Source of the DNA: Macrotis lagotis
Taxonomy: Eukaryota; Chordata; Mammalia; Peramelemorphia; Peramelidae
DNA length: 64,000 bases
NCBI RefSeq assembly: GCF_037893015.1
Contig: NC_133662.1
Location: 202,028,009 to 202,092,008 of the forward strand
Reading direction: 5' to 3'
Part shown: positions 46,896 to 57,299 of the stretch, piece by piece
Position numbering within the stretch: position 1 is the first letter of the stretch
How the letters are laid out: the number at the start of each line of letters is the position of its first letter
Position numbers and translations under genes: made by a program
The notes under the pieces: generated by a model
What the model was told of the DNA's origin: nothing
What the model saw: only the letters and a program-made list of their open reading frames with translations
The model's database searches: none

Positions 46896-46956
46896 GAGGC
46901 AGCTAGGAGGCACAGTAGATAGAGTACTGGCCCTTAAATAAGTGAAAATTAAAAGA
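46896..46956 (+). mobile_element. Head-only WSINE1 insertion with its own target duplication
   Basis: Only the first 40 bp of the SINE (gaggcagctaggaggcacag ... tactggccctt) and an A-rich piece are present. It is bounded by a 17-bp duplication with one mismatch (aaagatagtctt-c/g-aaca) at 46879-46895 and 46957-46973. The CORE and 3' tail are absent. Confidence 0.8.
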
Positions 46957-46973
46957 AAAGATAGTCTTGAACA

Positions 46974-47117
46974 TTTTTTTTACACGGCAACGGGGTTAGG
47001 TGACTTGCCCAAGGTCACACAGCTAGTTACTTATTAAGTGTCTGAGGTCGGATTTGAATTCAGGTCCTCCTGACTCCAGGGCTGGTACTCTATCCACTGC
47101 ATCATTTAGCTGCCCCT
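46974..47117 (-). mobile_element. CORE-SINE, WSINE1-type
   Basis: Antisense full-length copy starting with a T-run directly after the previous duplication (cggcaacggggttaggtgac ... ctctatccactgcatcattt). Flanks tgaacatt at 46968-46975 and 47117-47124 fit a short target duplication. Confidence 0.95.
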
Positions 47118-47149
47118 GAACATTCATTTTTGTAAAATTTTAAGTTCTA

Positions 47150-47294
47150 GGGCAGCTAGGTGGTGCAGTGGATAGAGCACTGGCCCTGGAGTCAGGAGGA
47201 CCTGAATTCAAATCTGGCCTCACACACTTAATCATTACCTAGCTGTGTGGCCTTGGGCAAACCACTTAACCCCATTGCCTTGCAAAAAAAAAAA
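47150..47294 (+). mobile_element. CORE-SINE, WSINE1-type
   Basis: Full-length sense copy: gggcagctaggtggtgcagt ... cattgccttgcaaaaaaa. Lies 33 bp from the antisense copy, making an inverted pair. Confidence 0.96.
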
Positions 47295-47498
47295 TTTGAG
47301 TTCCAATTTTTTCTCCTTCCTTCCTTCCCTTCTGTCCCCACTTTTCAAGGCAGCAAGCAATAAGATATATATAATTCACATACAATCATGTTAAACGTAT
47401 TTCCAAATTGGTCATGTTATGAACAAAGAATCAGTTAACAAAAGGGAAAAACTACAAGAAAGATAAAACAAAAACAAAAGGTGAAAAGGGTATACTTT

Positions 47499-47642
47499 GG
47501 GCAGCTAGATGGCACAGTGTATAGAGCACTGGCCTTGGAGTCAGGAGGACCTGCGTTCAAATCCAGCCTCAGACACTTAATAATTTCCTAGCTGTGTGGC
47601 CTTGAGCAAGCCACTTAACCCCATTGCCTTGCAAAAAAAAAA
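47499..47642 (+). mobile_element. CORE-SINE, WSINE1-type
   Basis: Full-length sense copy: gggcagctagatggcacagt, gttcaaatccagcctcagac, cattgccttgcaaaaaaaaa. Confidence 0.96.
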
Positions 47643-48015
47643 TCTGCATTCAGACTCTATTTTTCTGGATGTGGATGGCATTTTCCATAGCAAGTCTTTT
47701 AGAATTATCTTTGATAATCACCAATATTTTCATTTAATTGAAATTCTAGGCTTCTCAAAAAAAGTACAAAACCTAGTATGGAATAATTTATAGATACTTA
47801 CAGATATGAGGTAGAAGAAATGTAGACAATAGTTGAAAAAAAAAGATTTGATGATGGTTTTAGTGGTTTGCACACTCCATAGAAGTCAATCTTGGGATAT
47901 GACAGTCAAAAAAAAATGTAATGCAAACTTAAACTTCATTGAGAAGCCTATTTTTCCCCTTCTTCAATCTTCCCTGGTTAGATCACATTGGAATCTATGT
48001 ACCAAATTTGAGGTT
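47643..48015. other. Unassigned DNA, possibly upstream L3 sequence
   Basis: 47940-48010 (ccctggttagatcacattgg) may already be L3, since 'ctggtcagaccacatctgg' precedes the L3 3' segment. No gene seen. Confidence 0.4.
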
Positions 48016-48455
48016 AAAAATTAAAATAAGCTAAAAAATATCTAGAAGGAGATGACCAGGATAATGAAAGACATCAAGGTCACATTATATGAGAATCAGT
48101 TTATTGAACTGGGTACATTGGTCTTGCATAAAGAAAAGACATTGTGGGGACATGATAACTGTCTTTGACTATCTGAAGAGTAAACAAATGGAAAAAGGAT
48201 AGTCTTGTTCCTTTCATCTTCCAGAAGATGAGACTAGAGGCAAAGGGTAAAAGTTTCCAGGGGCAAAGTTAGGCTTGATGTAAAGAAAAACCTTTCTAAC
48301 CAGAGCTATCCCAAAGTGGAAGGGGTAGTCTTTGAAGATGCTGAGTTTCCCATCATTGGAGGTCTTTAGACAATAACTCAGTTTGTGCAGTCTGATGTAG
48401 GGGGGTGCAATGTTCTGACATCCCTTCTAATTCAAAGATCCTGTGATTTCTTTCT
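48016..48455 (+). mobile_element. L3/CR1 LINE 3' end
   Basis: Reads ggagatgaccaggataatga, aaggtcacattatatgagaa, tggggacatgataactgtct, ttaggcttgatgtaaagaaa, tttcccatcattggaggtct and catcccttctaattcaaaga, then the tgtgatttc end. Confidence 0.85.
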
Positions 48456-49300
48456 TTGCATGAAAATCTTAAGGCCCCAAATCTTTACTATTGGTAGTTC
48501 TTCAAATTATACAGAACTGACAATAAACTGAAATAACCGTTGAGGATGAAAAGAAAATTCTACTTTCCTGTGACATGAAAAGAAATGAGCCATTCTCAGA
48601 AAAAATAATCAGTTCTTTGATTCTTAATATGCTTGTTCCTAGACTGACTAATGAATAGCATTCTTAGTTGGCCTGGCCTTTTCCTTTTCTTCAGTATTGC
48701 TATCTACATCACCATGACATATATAGCATTAGTACAACTTTGACTAAGTTCCTTTTGATGTTACCTAGAGCGTTTCAGTGCTTTGTGTTTTTTTAAATTT
48801 TTTTTTACCTAGCAAGCAGAAAAGGTGATTTTTTTAAATGCCCTTTCTGCCAGTATTATTGTCCTGTTAGCACAGTGTCTTTTCTCCATCACACCAGACA
48901 GTATCAATTAAATGACTCACATCTAGATCTTGTTTTAACTTCTAATTAAAGTTTAAGCCAACTTCTTAAATATGAAGGACATGGAATTATAGGAAGAGAT
49001 AGAACAATATCATATAGACCAGCAAGAAGTATATAATGACAAACAAGGAATGGTAAACTATTAAACTAAGAAAGTAATAAAAAGTAGTATTAAGAATACA
49101 TTCATTTGATTTACAGGATTAAGGAGACTGCTCTAAGTAAAAAGAGCATGAGAAAAAATAGTACCTAATAAGAAGAAACAAAGGGTTTTAGGATAAGAGA
49201 AGTCATAACTATATAAGAATAGAGAGAATAGGGGAATTTGTATATTTCCTTTAAGGAAAGAGACAGCTTGAAAAATGAGAGAACCAGCAAAAATTTTAGG
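48456..49300. other. Unassigned DNA
   Basis: No gene. 48840-48960 is repeat-free by eye and contains homeodomain-like words (ttctaattaaagtttaag), but support for conservation is weak. Confidence 0.3.
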
Positions 49301-49312
49301 AATTAATCAAAT

Positions 49313-49549
49313 CTGAAGTGTTAGTATATGCCTGTGATACTGGAAGAAGCAGAGGGCTAGTGGATCCCATAACTAGGGAGTTTTGAGAAGCATATGGGCT
49401 AAAGCCAACTGGGTATCTGCATTGTCTAATATTAATGTGATGAAGGTGACAATGAGGAAAGTGAACAAACCAAGCCAAGGTGGAAATGGAGCAATTCAAA
49501 ACTCTTCTAAAAAACCAACAACAACAAAAACAATGCAAACAAACAAAAA
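49313..49549 (+). pseudogene. 7SL RNA retropseudogene, 3'-truncated with A-rich tail
   Basis: 7SL is the RNA of the signal recognition particle. The plus strand follows 7SL in order: tatatgcctgtgatact (Alu-domain 'gcgtgcctgtagtcc'), agagggctagtggatccc, gggagttttgagaag, actgggtatctgcattgtcta ('cgggtgtccgcactaag'), atgtgatgaaggtgacaatg, gaacaaaccaagccaaggtg ('gtgaaccggcccaggtc') and gaaatggagcaattcaaaac ('gaaacggagcaggtcaaaac'). It stops at about 7SL nucleotide 220 and passes into an A-rich tail (49509-49549), so it is a retroposed, truncated copy. Confidence 0.8.
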
Positions 49550-49679
49550 CCCTCTTGCTCTGATGAGCAGTGAGATCAAGACTTTAAATGATCATCATGC
49601 TTCTACCTTAGACAAAATAGAGAGACTGTCCAAGAACAAAAAAGGAGTTGATAATAATGAGAGCTAATGTTTTATATAG

Positions 49680-49696
49680 TACTTTATTTTTTATAA

Positions 49697-49739
<43 letters not shown>

Positions 49740-49930
49740 TATTCAAGTCTGACAACAAATCCACCAAATGGTACCCATATTATTACTTTCATTCCATTCA
49801 GAGGATGAAAGTGAGACTCAATAAGGTGAAATGACCTTGCCATGATCACACAACTTATAAGCAGAAAAAAAAAAGTGAAACAACTCCAAGTTTACATAGC
49901 TTTAGGTTCAATTCTATCTGGATACTTCAT
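49680..49930 (-). repeat. MIR-type SINE, antisense, split by (TA)n
   Basis: Starts gagctaatgttttatatagt, then a (TA)n run at 49701-49733, then caaatggtacccatattatt, gatgaaagtgagactcaata and ccatgatcacacaacttata. Confidence 0.7.
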
Positions 49931-49967
49931 GCTACTAGGACCATAATAGTTAGAAAAGAATTCAGAG

Positions 49968-50121
49968 GGGTGGCTAGGTGGCGTAGTGGATAAAGCACCG
50001 GCCTTGGAGTCAGGAGTACCTAGGTTCAAATCCGGTCTCAGACAGTTACTAATTGCCTAGCTGTGTGGCCTTGGGCAGGCCACTTAACCCCATTTGCCTT
50101 GCAAAAAAACCTTAAAAAAAA
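49968..50121 (+). mobile_element. CORE-SINE, WSINE1-type, young
   Basis: Full-length copy (gggtggctaggtggcgtagt ... catttgccttgcaaaaaaac) with a perfect 16-bp target duplication agaaaagaattcagag at 49952-49967 and 50122-50137. The perfect flanks and retained CpGs (ggtggcgtagtgg, aaatccggtctc) mark it as one of the youngest insertions here. Confidence 0.98.
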
Positions 50122-50429
50122 AGAAAAGAATTCAGAGCTAGATTGTAATTCAATCTGTAATATAAATTTGATAAGTATTTTGCTCACTATCTTACTGCAG
50201 TGTATCATTCCAATGTAGAGGTAATGTGTAATTCTTGAATTCTATACTTAAAAAGAGCAGACCTAATAGGGCCTAACAAGCTGGGAAGTCTTTGAATATG
50301 GACCCTGGGATAGTTTTATAGCTATTCTCTAAGAACCAGCCTTGCTAGGTTGGAGAAGTTATTGTCAGAAGATTGGCCACTAGAGGATTTTTTATTAGAT
50401 ATCTCTAAAACTGAGAAGTTGCCCATCAT

Positions 50430-50580
50430 TTAACCCAGCCCTGTCCTTCAGAGAAGGAAATTGAGGCTCAGAGAAGAAAAGGGTCTACCCAGAAAGCCAC
50501 AACCACTTAGTGCCAAAGCTAGAACTTAACTCTGAATGTCCTAAATCCTAGTCTGCTCCATTATACCATATAATTTTTAT
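50430..50580 (-). repeat. MIR-type SINE, antisense remnant
   Basis: Reads cagagaaggaaattgaggct, cagagaagaaaagggtctac, then ctgctccattataccatata at the head. Confidence 0.6.
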
Positions 50581-50950
50581 CTCACCTTGGTCATTCCAAG
50601 ACAATAGGTGAAAGCTGACTAGAGAGTAGAGCCTAGGTCTGCCAGCCTGCTGAATTTCTTTCCCTTAAAAAAAATCCCCAAATTTGATATAAAACAGTTC
50701 ATTGCCCACCCATGCCTAATTCCTACATCTTCTATTCCCTGCAAAAAAAAAACCTATTTGCTTCCAATCAAAAATAAGCAGAGACTATTTTTTTTAAACT
50801 AATTAAAGACTATTTACTAAGGTATGAAGTAATTTAAGTACTCATTGTGTAGGGAATGCTCACATAATAGTTATGAAATAATATATTTAGGTAAGCATTT
50901 GTCTCTGAATTTTAGTATATCCTTCATTTATTAAAATTGTATCTTCCCTG
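50581..50950. other. Unassigned DNA
   Basis: I see no gene or clear repeat here. Confidence 0.4.
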
Positions 50951-50954
50951 TTCA

Positions 50955-51500
50955 AGTCAATAAGTATTTCTTAAGTGCCTATTTTCTGCCAGGTACTGCT
51001 CAGGTGTGTAATGATAGGAACAAAGGCAAAAAAACCCAACAGTTCATATTCTCAAAAGTCTAATGGGGGAAACAACATGCAAAAAACTATATACGAACAA
51101 TATGTAGCCAGGATCAATTAAAGATAATTTCAAAGGGATAGCTCTAAAGTTAAGTGGGACTGGAAAAAGCTTTTTGCAGAAAATAAGATTTGAGATGAAA
51201 CTTGAAAGAAGTCAGAGAAGTCAGGAGTCAAAATGAAGGAGAGAATTCCAGGAAAATGTTTTAAGCCATTGAAAATGTTATAAGTTGGAAAATTAAAAAC
51301 ACCGTGTTAATAGCAAAAAGAGCCAGTAAAATGAATGGTAAAGAGGGTAGTACCACTGGATCATGGAGAACACAGAGGGAAGGAAGGTGCTAGAAGAATG
51401 GAAAGGTAGAAGCGACCAGGGGACGAAGGATTTTAAAATCCAAAGGATTATTTGGGGAGTTGTATAACTTCTCCAGGACTTCAATAAACTTGGGATTTCA
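50955..51500 (+). repeat. Ancient 'tactatgtgcc' family repeat
   Basis: Reads agtgcctattttctgccagg, tactgctcaggtgtgtaatg, ctaatgggggaaacaacatg, gagagaattccaggaaaatg and gacgaaggattttaaaatcc, a long sense copy. Confidence 0.6.
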
Positions 51501-51589
51501 TCTCTTCACCAGTGCAGAGGATAACTTCTCCACACCTTCTCATCCTTATTTGTGATATTTAAAAAACCACAACTTGGAAAAACAAGTAA

Positions 51590-52050
51590 AGGAGAAATAA
51601 CCGAGTTATTGTACTTCTTGAAAACAAAGATTTTTTTTAGAGCCTGGAACTTGTAATTCGAGAAATCATAAACAAAAACTGCTCATCTGTTAGGACAGAA
51701 GACAACATAAAGATAGAAAGAATTCACATGTTCATTCCTGAAAGAAATACACCAAAAGAAATCACAGTTTCCATGTCAAAAAAGAAAAAAATACTGAAGG
51801 AATCCAAAAGAAGCCATTTAAGTTCAAAGGAGCTTCAGCAAAGATCACACAAGACCTGAAACCTTCTGTAAAGGAGAATCATATACCTTGGAATATAATA
51901 ATCAAAAAAAGCAAAAGATATAGGCTTATAGCTAAGAATAGTTTACCTCCAAAAGTTGAATATAATTTCATATATGGAAAAAAGGAACTTTAATGGAATC
52001 AAGGACTTTCAAGAATTTCTGATGAAAATATCAAGATCTGAGTATACGAG
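51590..52050 (+). pseudogene. Old L1/HAL1 ORF1 fragment
   Basis: Broken frames read LVIREIINKNCSSVRTEDNI, KIERIHMFIPERNTPKEITV, KKILKESKR, then in another frame FKFKGASAKITQDLKPS and SLPPKVEYNFIYGKKEL. These follow the order of the ORF1 C-terminal domain in the 4.6-5.1 kb element (KIEIKRIHQSPPERDPPK, KEKILKAARN, FNYQGSIVRITQDLAAS, RINYTAKLNILFQGK). It is much more diverged than that element, so it comes from an older subfamily. Confidence 0.65.
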
Positions 52051-52384
52051 TGAAGAGGAACCTAGAAAGCAAAGGTTTTTTGAGCAATTGGAAGACTGTT
52101 AGTATTAACATTCTGATGGATCAGGTGGTTCAAAGGGACAAGGATTCTACAGGTGATGAAGGAGTTAAATAAGAAAAACAGGAAACTTGGAGTACATTAA
52201 TTATTCTGAGAATTTTAAGAGGGGAAAGAAAAGGAAGGATAAAGTAATATATTGGTGTCAGATAAGTGGAGAGAGCTTGTAAGAGCATGGAGGAAGGAGA
52301 AATGAGGAGTAAGTAAGCCTCACCTTTTCCTGAAACAAAGGAGAGTTGAATACATACATACAAATAGATTGAATAGGCATATAT

Positions 52385-52541
52385 GAAACTAGATGACACA
52401 GTAGATAGAGCATTAGCCCTGGAGTCAGGAGTACCTGAGTTCAAATCTGACCTCAGATACTTAATAATTGCCTAGCTGTGTGACCTTGGGCAAGTTCACT
52501 TAACCCCACTGCCTTGCAAAAAACCCAAAAACCAAAAAAAA
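52385..52541 (+). mobile_element. CORE-SINE, WSINE1-type
   Basis: Sense copy with a slightly eroded head (actagatgacacagtagata), gttcaaatctgacctcagat, ggcaagttcacttaacccca and a C-interrupted A-tail. Confidence 0.93.
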
Positions 52542-53097
52542 GAGAATATGTCAAACTCAATGGGAAAATAAGATAAAAGACAGAGTGAAGCTGTAAGTAA
52601 AACAAACTTACCAGTTCTGAAGGCAAAATTAAGTGTGAACTAAAGAAAAAAAAAGCATTAAAAACTAAGGGGTGCCTATTAATTGGAAAAAATGGCTGAA
52701 CAGTGTGATATATGAATGTAATTGAATATTTTTCTGAAGAAATGATTTGAAGCATGGAGACAAAGTCATTGCAATAGCACAGGAGAGGGGGGGATAATAA
52801 ACTCCTGACCAGGACAAATAGAGGAAGGGAACATATACAGGAAATGTGGTGATAGAAATGAAAATATTTGGCAAATGATTGAATGTGTCATATTAGAGAA
52901 AGTGAAGAATTGATGACATTGGGATTTCAGACCTGGATGACTGAGAATGGTGGTGTCCTCAACAATAGGCAACTTCATATAAAGGATGGAATTGGGCAAA
53001 ATTATGATGAGTTTTACTTTGGAAGTGTTGAGTTTGATGTGCTTTCAGGGCATAGGTCATAGTTTAAAACATCTAATATAAAACTAGAGTTCTGGAG

Positions 53098-53390
53098 AGG
53101 GCAGTTAGATGGTGCAGTAGACAGAGCACTGGCCTTGGAGTCAGGAGATTGGGAGTTCAAATCCAACCTCAGACACTTGCCACTTACTAGCTCTGTGAAC
53201 TTGGGCAAATCATTTAAACCCTGATTGTCTCACATTCAGGGACTGAATAGCTCCAGTCTTCCTGATTCATATTTGTGCACTGGTGACCCTGGAGGAGAAA
53301 CAGAACCCCCTCATTCAAATCCAATTCATCTGCTTGTAAAGGTGCCACCTCCCTGATGTCATGGGCTGCTTTGAGAACAAAGGACAAACC
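53098..53390 (+). mobile_element. CORE-SINE with long 3' domain
   Basis: Head gggcagttagatggtgcagt and CORE as in the other SINEs, then a different 3' part: aatagctccagtcttcctga, tggtgaccctggaggagaaa, atccaattcatctgcttgta, cctccctgatgtcatgggct, gagaacaaaggacaaacctc. It belongs to another marsupial CORE-SINE subfamily of about 290 bp. Confidence 0.85.
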
Positions 53391-53414
53391 TCATCAGAAC
53401 TCTGGAGAAAAACA

Positions 53415-53415
<1 letters not shown>

Positions 53416-53468
<53 letters not shown>
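53416..53468. repeat. (AT)n microsatellite
   Basis: About 52 bp of uninterrupted AT. Confidence 0.98.
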
Positions 53469-53470
<2 letters not shown>

Positions 53471-53833
53471 CCAAGACAGTAATTGAATTCATAAGAGTTT
53501 ATTAAAGTTGTCAAGCAAGAGAGTATAATGAGAAAATAGAAGAGGTCTCTGAAAAGAATCTTCAGGCCCTTAGGAGTCCTGACATAGTTAATAAATTAGG
53601 AAAGAAGACTAGCAAAAACAGTTATATAGATTAGAGGAGAGCTAGGAGAGAACAGTTTAGAAAGGAGAGAGTTATCCAGGAGAAGAGGAGGTCAAAAATG
53701 TCATAAGTTTCAGAGAGGTATGAGGATAAAGAAGAGACCATTATTTGTGGCAATTATTATATTTTTGGTGACCACATTGGCTATGTAAACTTGTATCAAT
53801 AACTGGTTTGCCTTTGTTCATATCATTACACAC

Positions 53834-53937
53834 AGAAAATGAAACTAGTATTGGAAAGGAAGGGATGGGAAATGTCATCCAGGAGGAATCTGGCCTTGGT
53901 GAAAGCAAGGAGATGAAAGGAGCATGAGAGAAAGATA
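53834..53937 (+). repeat. Direct repeat, copy 1
   Basis: Begins agaaaatgaaactagtattg and ends gcatgagagaaagata. It is about 90% identical to 54900-55005. Confidence 0.85.
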
Positions 53938-54899
53938 GAGCAAGGTTGGTTGAATGATAAGGTCAAAAGCCAGATTTGAGGAGTTTAAGAAGCAAAAAAA
54001 AAGATGACTTTTTTGAAGAGTTTTGCCAAGAAAGGGAATAGAGTTATAGGATAATACATAATTGGGTGACAGGATTTAATGAGTGTTGTTAAGCATAAGG
54101 GAAACGGACATGTTTATAGAAAATAAAGTGACTTGTATATTAAAAGAGGTTGAATATTAGAGAAAGGGAAGAATGAGCAAGGCATAATCTATTGAAAAAG
54201 GCAGTAGATCAGGTACAAATCAAAGAATTAGCCTTAGAGAGAAGATTAGAAGAAAGGAAGAATTGGTGGGGGATGAAATCAAGAGTTTATGAGATATGAG
54301 GAGTTGTCAGATGAAGAAGGAAGAAGAGAAAGTTCTTAGGGAATAGTTTCCATTTTTGTGCAAATGAGTCAAAGACCTCATCTAAGAAGACTGAAGAAAA
54401 GAGTAGAGAAGAGAAGATTTGGAAGAGCTTCCTGGATAGAAAAATGGAGGGAGATAAAAGGATTACCTTGCTAAAGCCAGAACCCAGTTGAGATTAGAGA
54501 AAACAATTAACAGTTAAGCCTGTAGTTTCATACTTCCCTTCAGTTCTGTTCCACAGCATGTGAATGGGAGAAACAAGTCATAGAATTGAATAAATTGAAT
54601 AATTAAGGATTTTGAGGAAATATTAACATATATGATGAGGTCTTCTAGTATAATGGCAGAAGTTGGGGTGGAAAGAAATATTGTAAACTAAATACTAAAC
54701 TCAGTGAGAAAAAAAAGAATGTTTTGTTATTGGTAAAAAATGGTCACAAGGTGCTGGATTAGATGACATTTGGATAGAATAAATCTCAAAAGAAGAAAAA
54801 TCAGTGTGAAGGCAATAGAGGAAGAGTTTGGAAGAAGCACTTGCGGGTAAGGAGTTATAGTGACTCCACATCTGGGGCCAGTGAATTGAGGGGTATGTA

Positions 54900-55005
54900 A
54901 GAAAATGAAACTAGCACTGGAAAGGAAGGTCTGGGAAATGTTGTCATCCAGGAGGAATCTGGCCTTAGTGAGAGCCAGGAGATGAAAGGAGCATGAGAGG
55001 AAGAT
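54900..55005 (+). repeat. Direct repeat, copy 2
   Basis: Begins agaaaatgaaactagcactg and ends gcatgagaggaagata. One 3-bp insertion relative to copy 1; no similarity outside the 105-bp unit. Confidence 0.85.
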
Positions 55006-55219
55006 AAATAACCATGAAGGGAAATGTGCTAGTTATAGCCTTGGGTTATATACTTCCAAAAGTCCCCGTGAAAGGCATAAGTATAAAAGAGTAGGATATT
55101 CAGAAGTTTGGTTAGGAACATCATATTTTAAGTCAATAGGAATAGCAGATAGAGGGGGGAAGAACTTGAAGACATGAGCACAATATGGTAAATTCAAGTG
55201 TGTGTGGCAATTTAGACCA

Positions 55220-55800
55220 AAAAGCTAATTTGATCCTGGGTTGCAGTGACAGACTCATAGTGAACTGAACTTATGAGATGTTCCACAGCATCCCTACTCC
55301 CAGTTGGGCCACATCTGGAGTATTTTCATCAGCTTTTAGTGCCATATTTTAGGAAGAACATTGATAAAGTCAAGAACACCCAGAGCAAGATAATCTGGCT
55401 GGGGAAGGGTATTGAGGTCATGCCATATGAGAGAATACAGGGGATATATATAACTTAGAGGAAAACTTAAAGGGGATATCATAGATATTTTCAAATATTA
55501 GGGCCACCATGTGAAAGAGGAAGTATGCTTATTTTCTTGGCATCAGAGAAGAAAATCAAAAGCAAGTTTGAAAGCTGCAAAGCATGAGGACATAAGGAAA
55601 AGCTTCCATACTGCTTAAAGTTTTCCAAAAATGGACAGGACCAACTCAGAAAGAAGAGAGTTCTCTCTCCCTGGTAGATTTTAAAGAAAGGCAAGATCAC
55701 TTTGCATTATTCAAATGGAGATCTTGCTCAGAAATGGGTTGGACTAGGTAGTCTCCTCCAGCTGTAAGATGTCTGTGATTTTGTGACCCAAGACCTATGG
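55220..55800 (+). mobile_element. L3/CR1 LINE 3' region
   Basis: Reads aaaaagctaatttgatcctg, gttgggccacatctggagta, gccatattttaggaagaaca, gaggtcatgccatatgagag, taaggaaaagcttccatact, agaaatgggttggactaggt, agtctcctccagctgtaaga and the tgtgattttgtga end. One of the more complete L3 copies here. Confidence 0.85.
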
Positions 55801-55894
55801 CTGGGTCCTTTGTATGTGCTTAGTAGTAGCAGGAGTCCAAATATCACCCCAGTGCTATTCCTATAACAAGGACAGTAAGCTTAGAAAAGTATAG

Positions 55895-56041
55895 TGAGGG
55901 AGGTGCCTAGACGGCACAGTGGATAGAGCAACAACCCTGGAGTCAGGAGGACCTGTGTTCAAATCCAGCCTCAGCACTTAATAATTACCTAACTGTGTGA
56001 CCTTGGGCAAGTCACTTAACCTCATTGTCTTGCAAAAAAAA
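55895..56041 (+). mobile_element. CORE-SINE, WSINE1-type
   Basis: Full-length sense copy (gaggtgcctagacggcacag ... cattgtcttgcaaaaaaaaa) with a perfect 12-bp target duplication agaaaagtatag at 55883-55894 and 56042-56053. Confidence 0.96.
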
Positions 56042-56092
56042 AGAAAAGTATAGAGGATGTCTTAGCTAGCAAGTGGATTCTGTCAGTGGTTT

Positions 56093-56240
56093 GGGCAGCT
56101 AGGTGGTGCAGTGGATAGAGCACTGGCCTGGAGTCAGGAGTACCTGAGCTCAAATCCAGCCTCAGATACTTAATAATTGCCTAGCTGTGTGACTTGGGCA
56201 AGTCACTTAACCCCATTGCCTTAAGTAAATTTTTTTAAAA
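56093..56240 (+). mobile_element. CORE-SINE, WSINE1-type
   Basis: Second sense copy 51 bp downstream: gggcagctaggtggtgcagt, gctcaaatccagcctcagat, ccattgccttaagtaaattt. Confidence 0.95.
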
Positions 56241-57295
56241 GGTCAGAGGGTTTTTTTAAATGAATAAATTTTAAGAATTAATAACATTTTATAGAAAAAA
56301 TGATTCCATACAGGTCAAGTTGAGCCAAGACTGATCAAAACCCTCCAATAGAGGCTATGAATCTGAGACTACAAAAGGAAATCAAGGACCTTGCAATAAT
56401 TTAGTGGATTGCAGTGATATTCTCAACTCAGAAATTTTCTTTCCATTTCTATGGGAAATCCAGTAAAATCTCTTAAAATCTTCCCCCCACCCCAACAAAT
56501 ACACAGTGTTTTATTTTAGGGCCTGATTTTTACTAAAATAGAGAACTGAAGCAAATACTGAAATAATCCAATTCATCAGTAGTCTATAAAGAACAGAATA
56601 ATAAAACTGAAAAGTATTGATTGAGGAGGACTGAATCACTCTGCCTAAACACCATTCTGTGTTGTATATGAGGATCTGTACCTGATTTGGGAGGCAAAAG
56701 AATCAAGGAGGGATGAGCTGGAAAATTGGATCTGTGACTGCATTCATTTGGGGAACACTTGCTGTGGAATCTCCTTCTTCCAATGTAGTTCAGCTCTCAC
56801 TTTCCAATTTAGAACTTGGGCACTGAAAGATTAAATAATTTGCCTAGAGTCCCTCAGCCAGTACATGAAAGCTTGAACAGATCTTCCTGAGGCCTAGGCT
56901 GGTTCTCTATCCTCAATACATTTTCACTTCCTCCTTCACCATCTAATATATCTTAAAACTAAGTATGAATTCAGGTCACTGTAGACAATTTATGGATTCC
57001 AAGACAAAACAATGTTATGAAATCCTTTTCAAAATTCAAAAATATTTATTCTTTTCAAATAGTGCTTTGCATGTTATAGTTGTACAGAATTTGCTAAATG
57101 ACAAGGCTTTCTGGTATAAAGTATTTGCTATTGCTTCAGTGTCAAATGTCCAAACGAGACACCTTGTTATCGCTTCTTTCCAAGATAATACACTGTTAAG
57201 TTGGTAGTATTTTTGGATAACTCATTAACTTGGGTGTGTTTTTTTTGGTTAATTTATCTATGCACCCTACATATCCTAGAACAGATTACATTGCC
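56241..57295. other. Mostly unassigned; weak antisense MIR at 56800-56920
   Basis: 56815-56920 (tgggcactgaaagattaaat, ctaggctggttctctatcct) is a weak MIR. The remainder shows no gene. The frame at 56965-57207 has no recognisable domain. Confidence 0.4.
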
Positions 57296-57299
57296 TTTG

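Larger units (their letters stand above)
52700..54800 (+). repeat. Long ancient repeat (continuation of 'tactatgtgcc' type)
   Basis: Words such as gacattgggatttcagacct, tggatgactgagaatggtgg, gttttactttggaagtgttg, agtttgatgtgctttcaggg and later tgccaagaaagggaatagag are typical of an old, long mammalian dispersed repeat. Class and exact limits need a library search. It is interrupted by a SINE at 53098 and a long AT run. Confidence 0.45.

Noticed and set aside
49383-49667. 94-codon plus-strand frame
   Set aside because: Its first part is the 7SL pseudogene and its A-rich tail supplies the lysine/threonine/asparagine stretch; not a protein gene.
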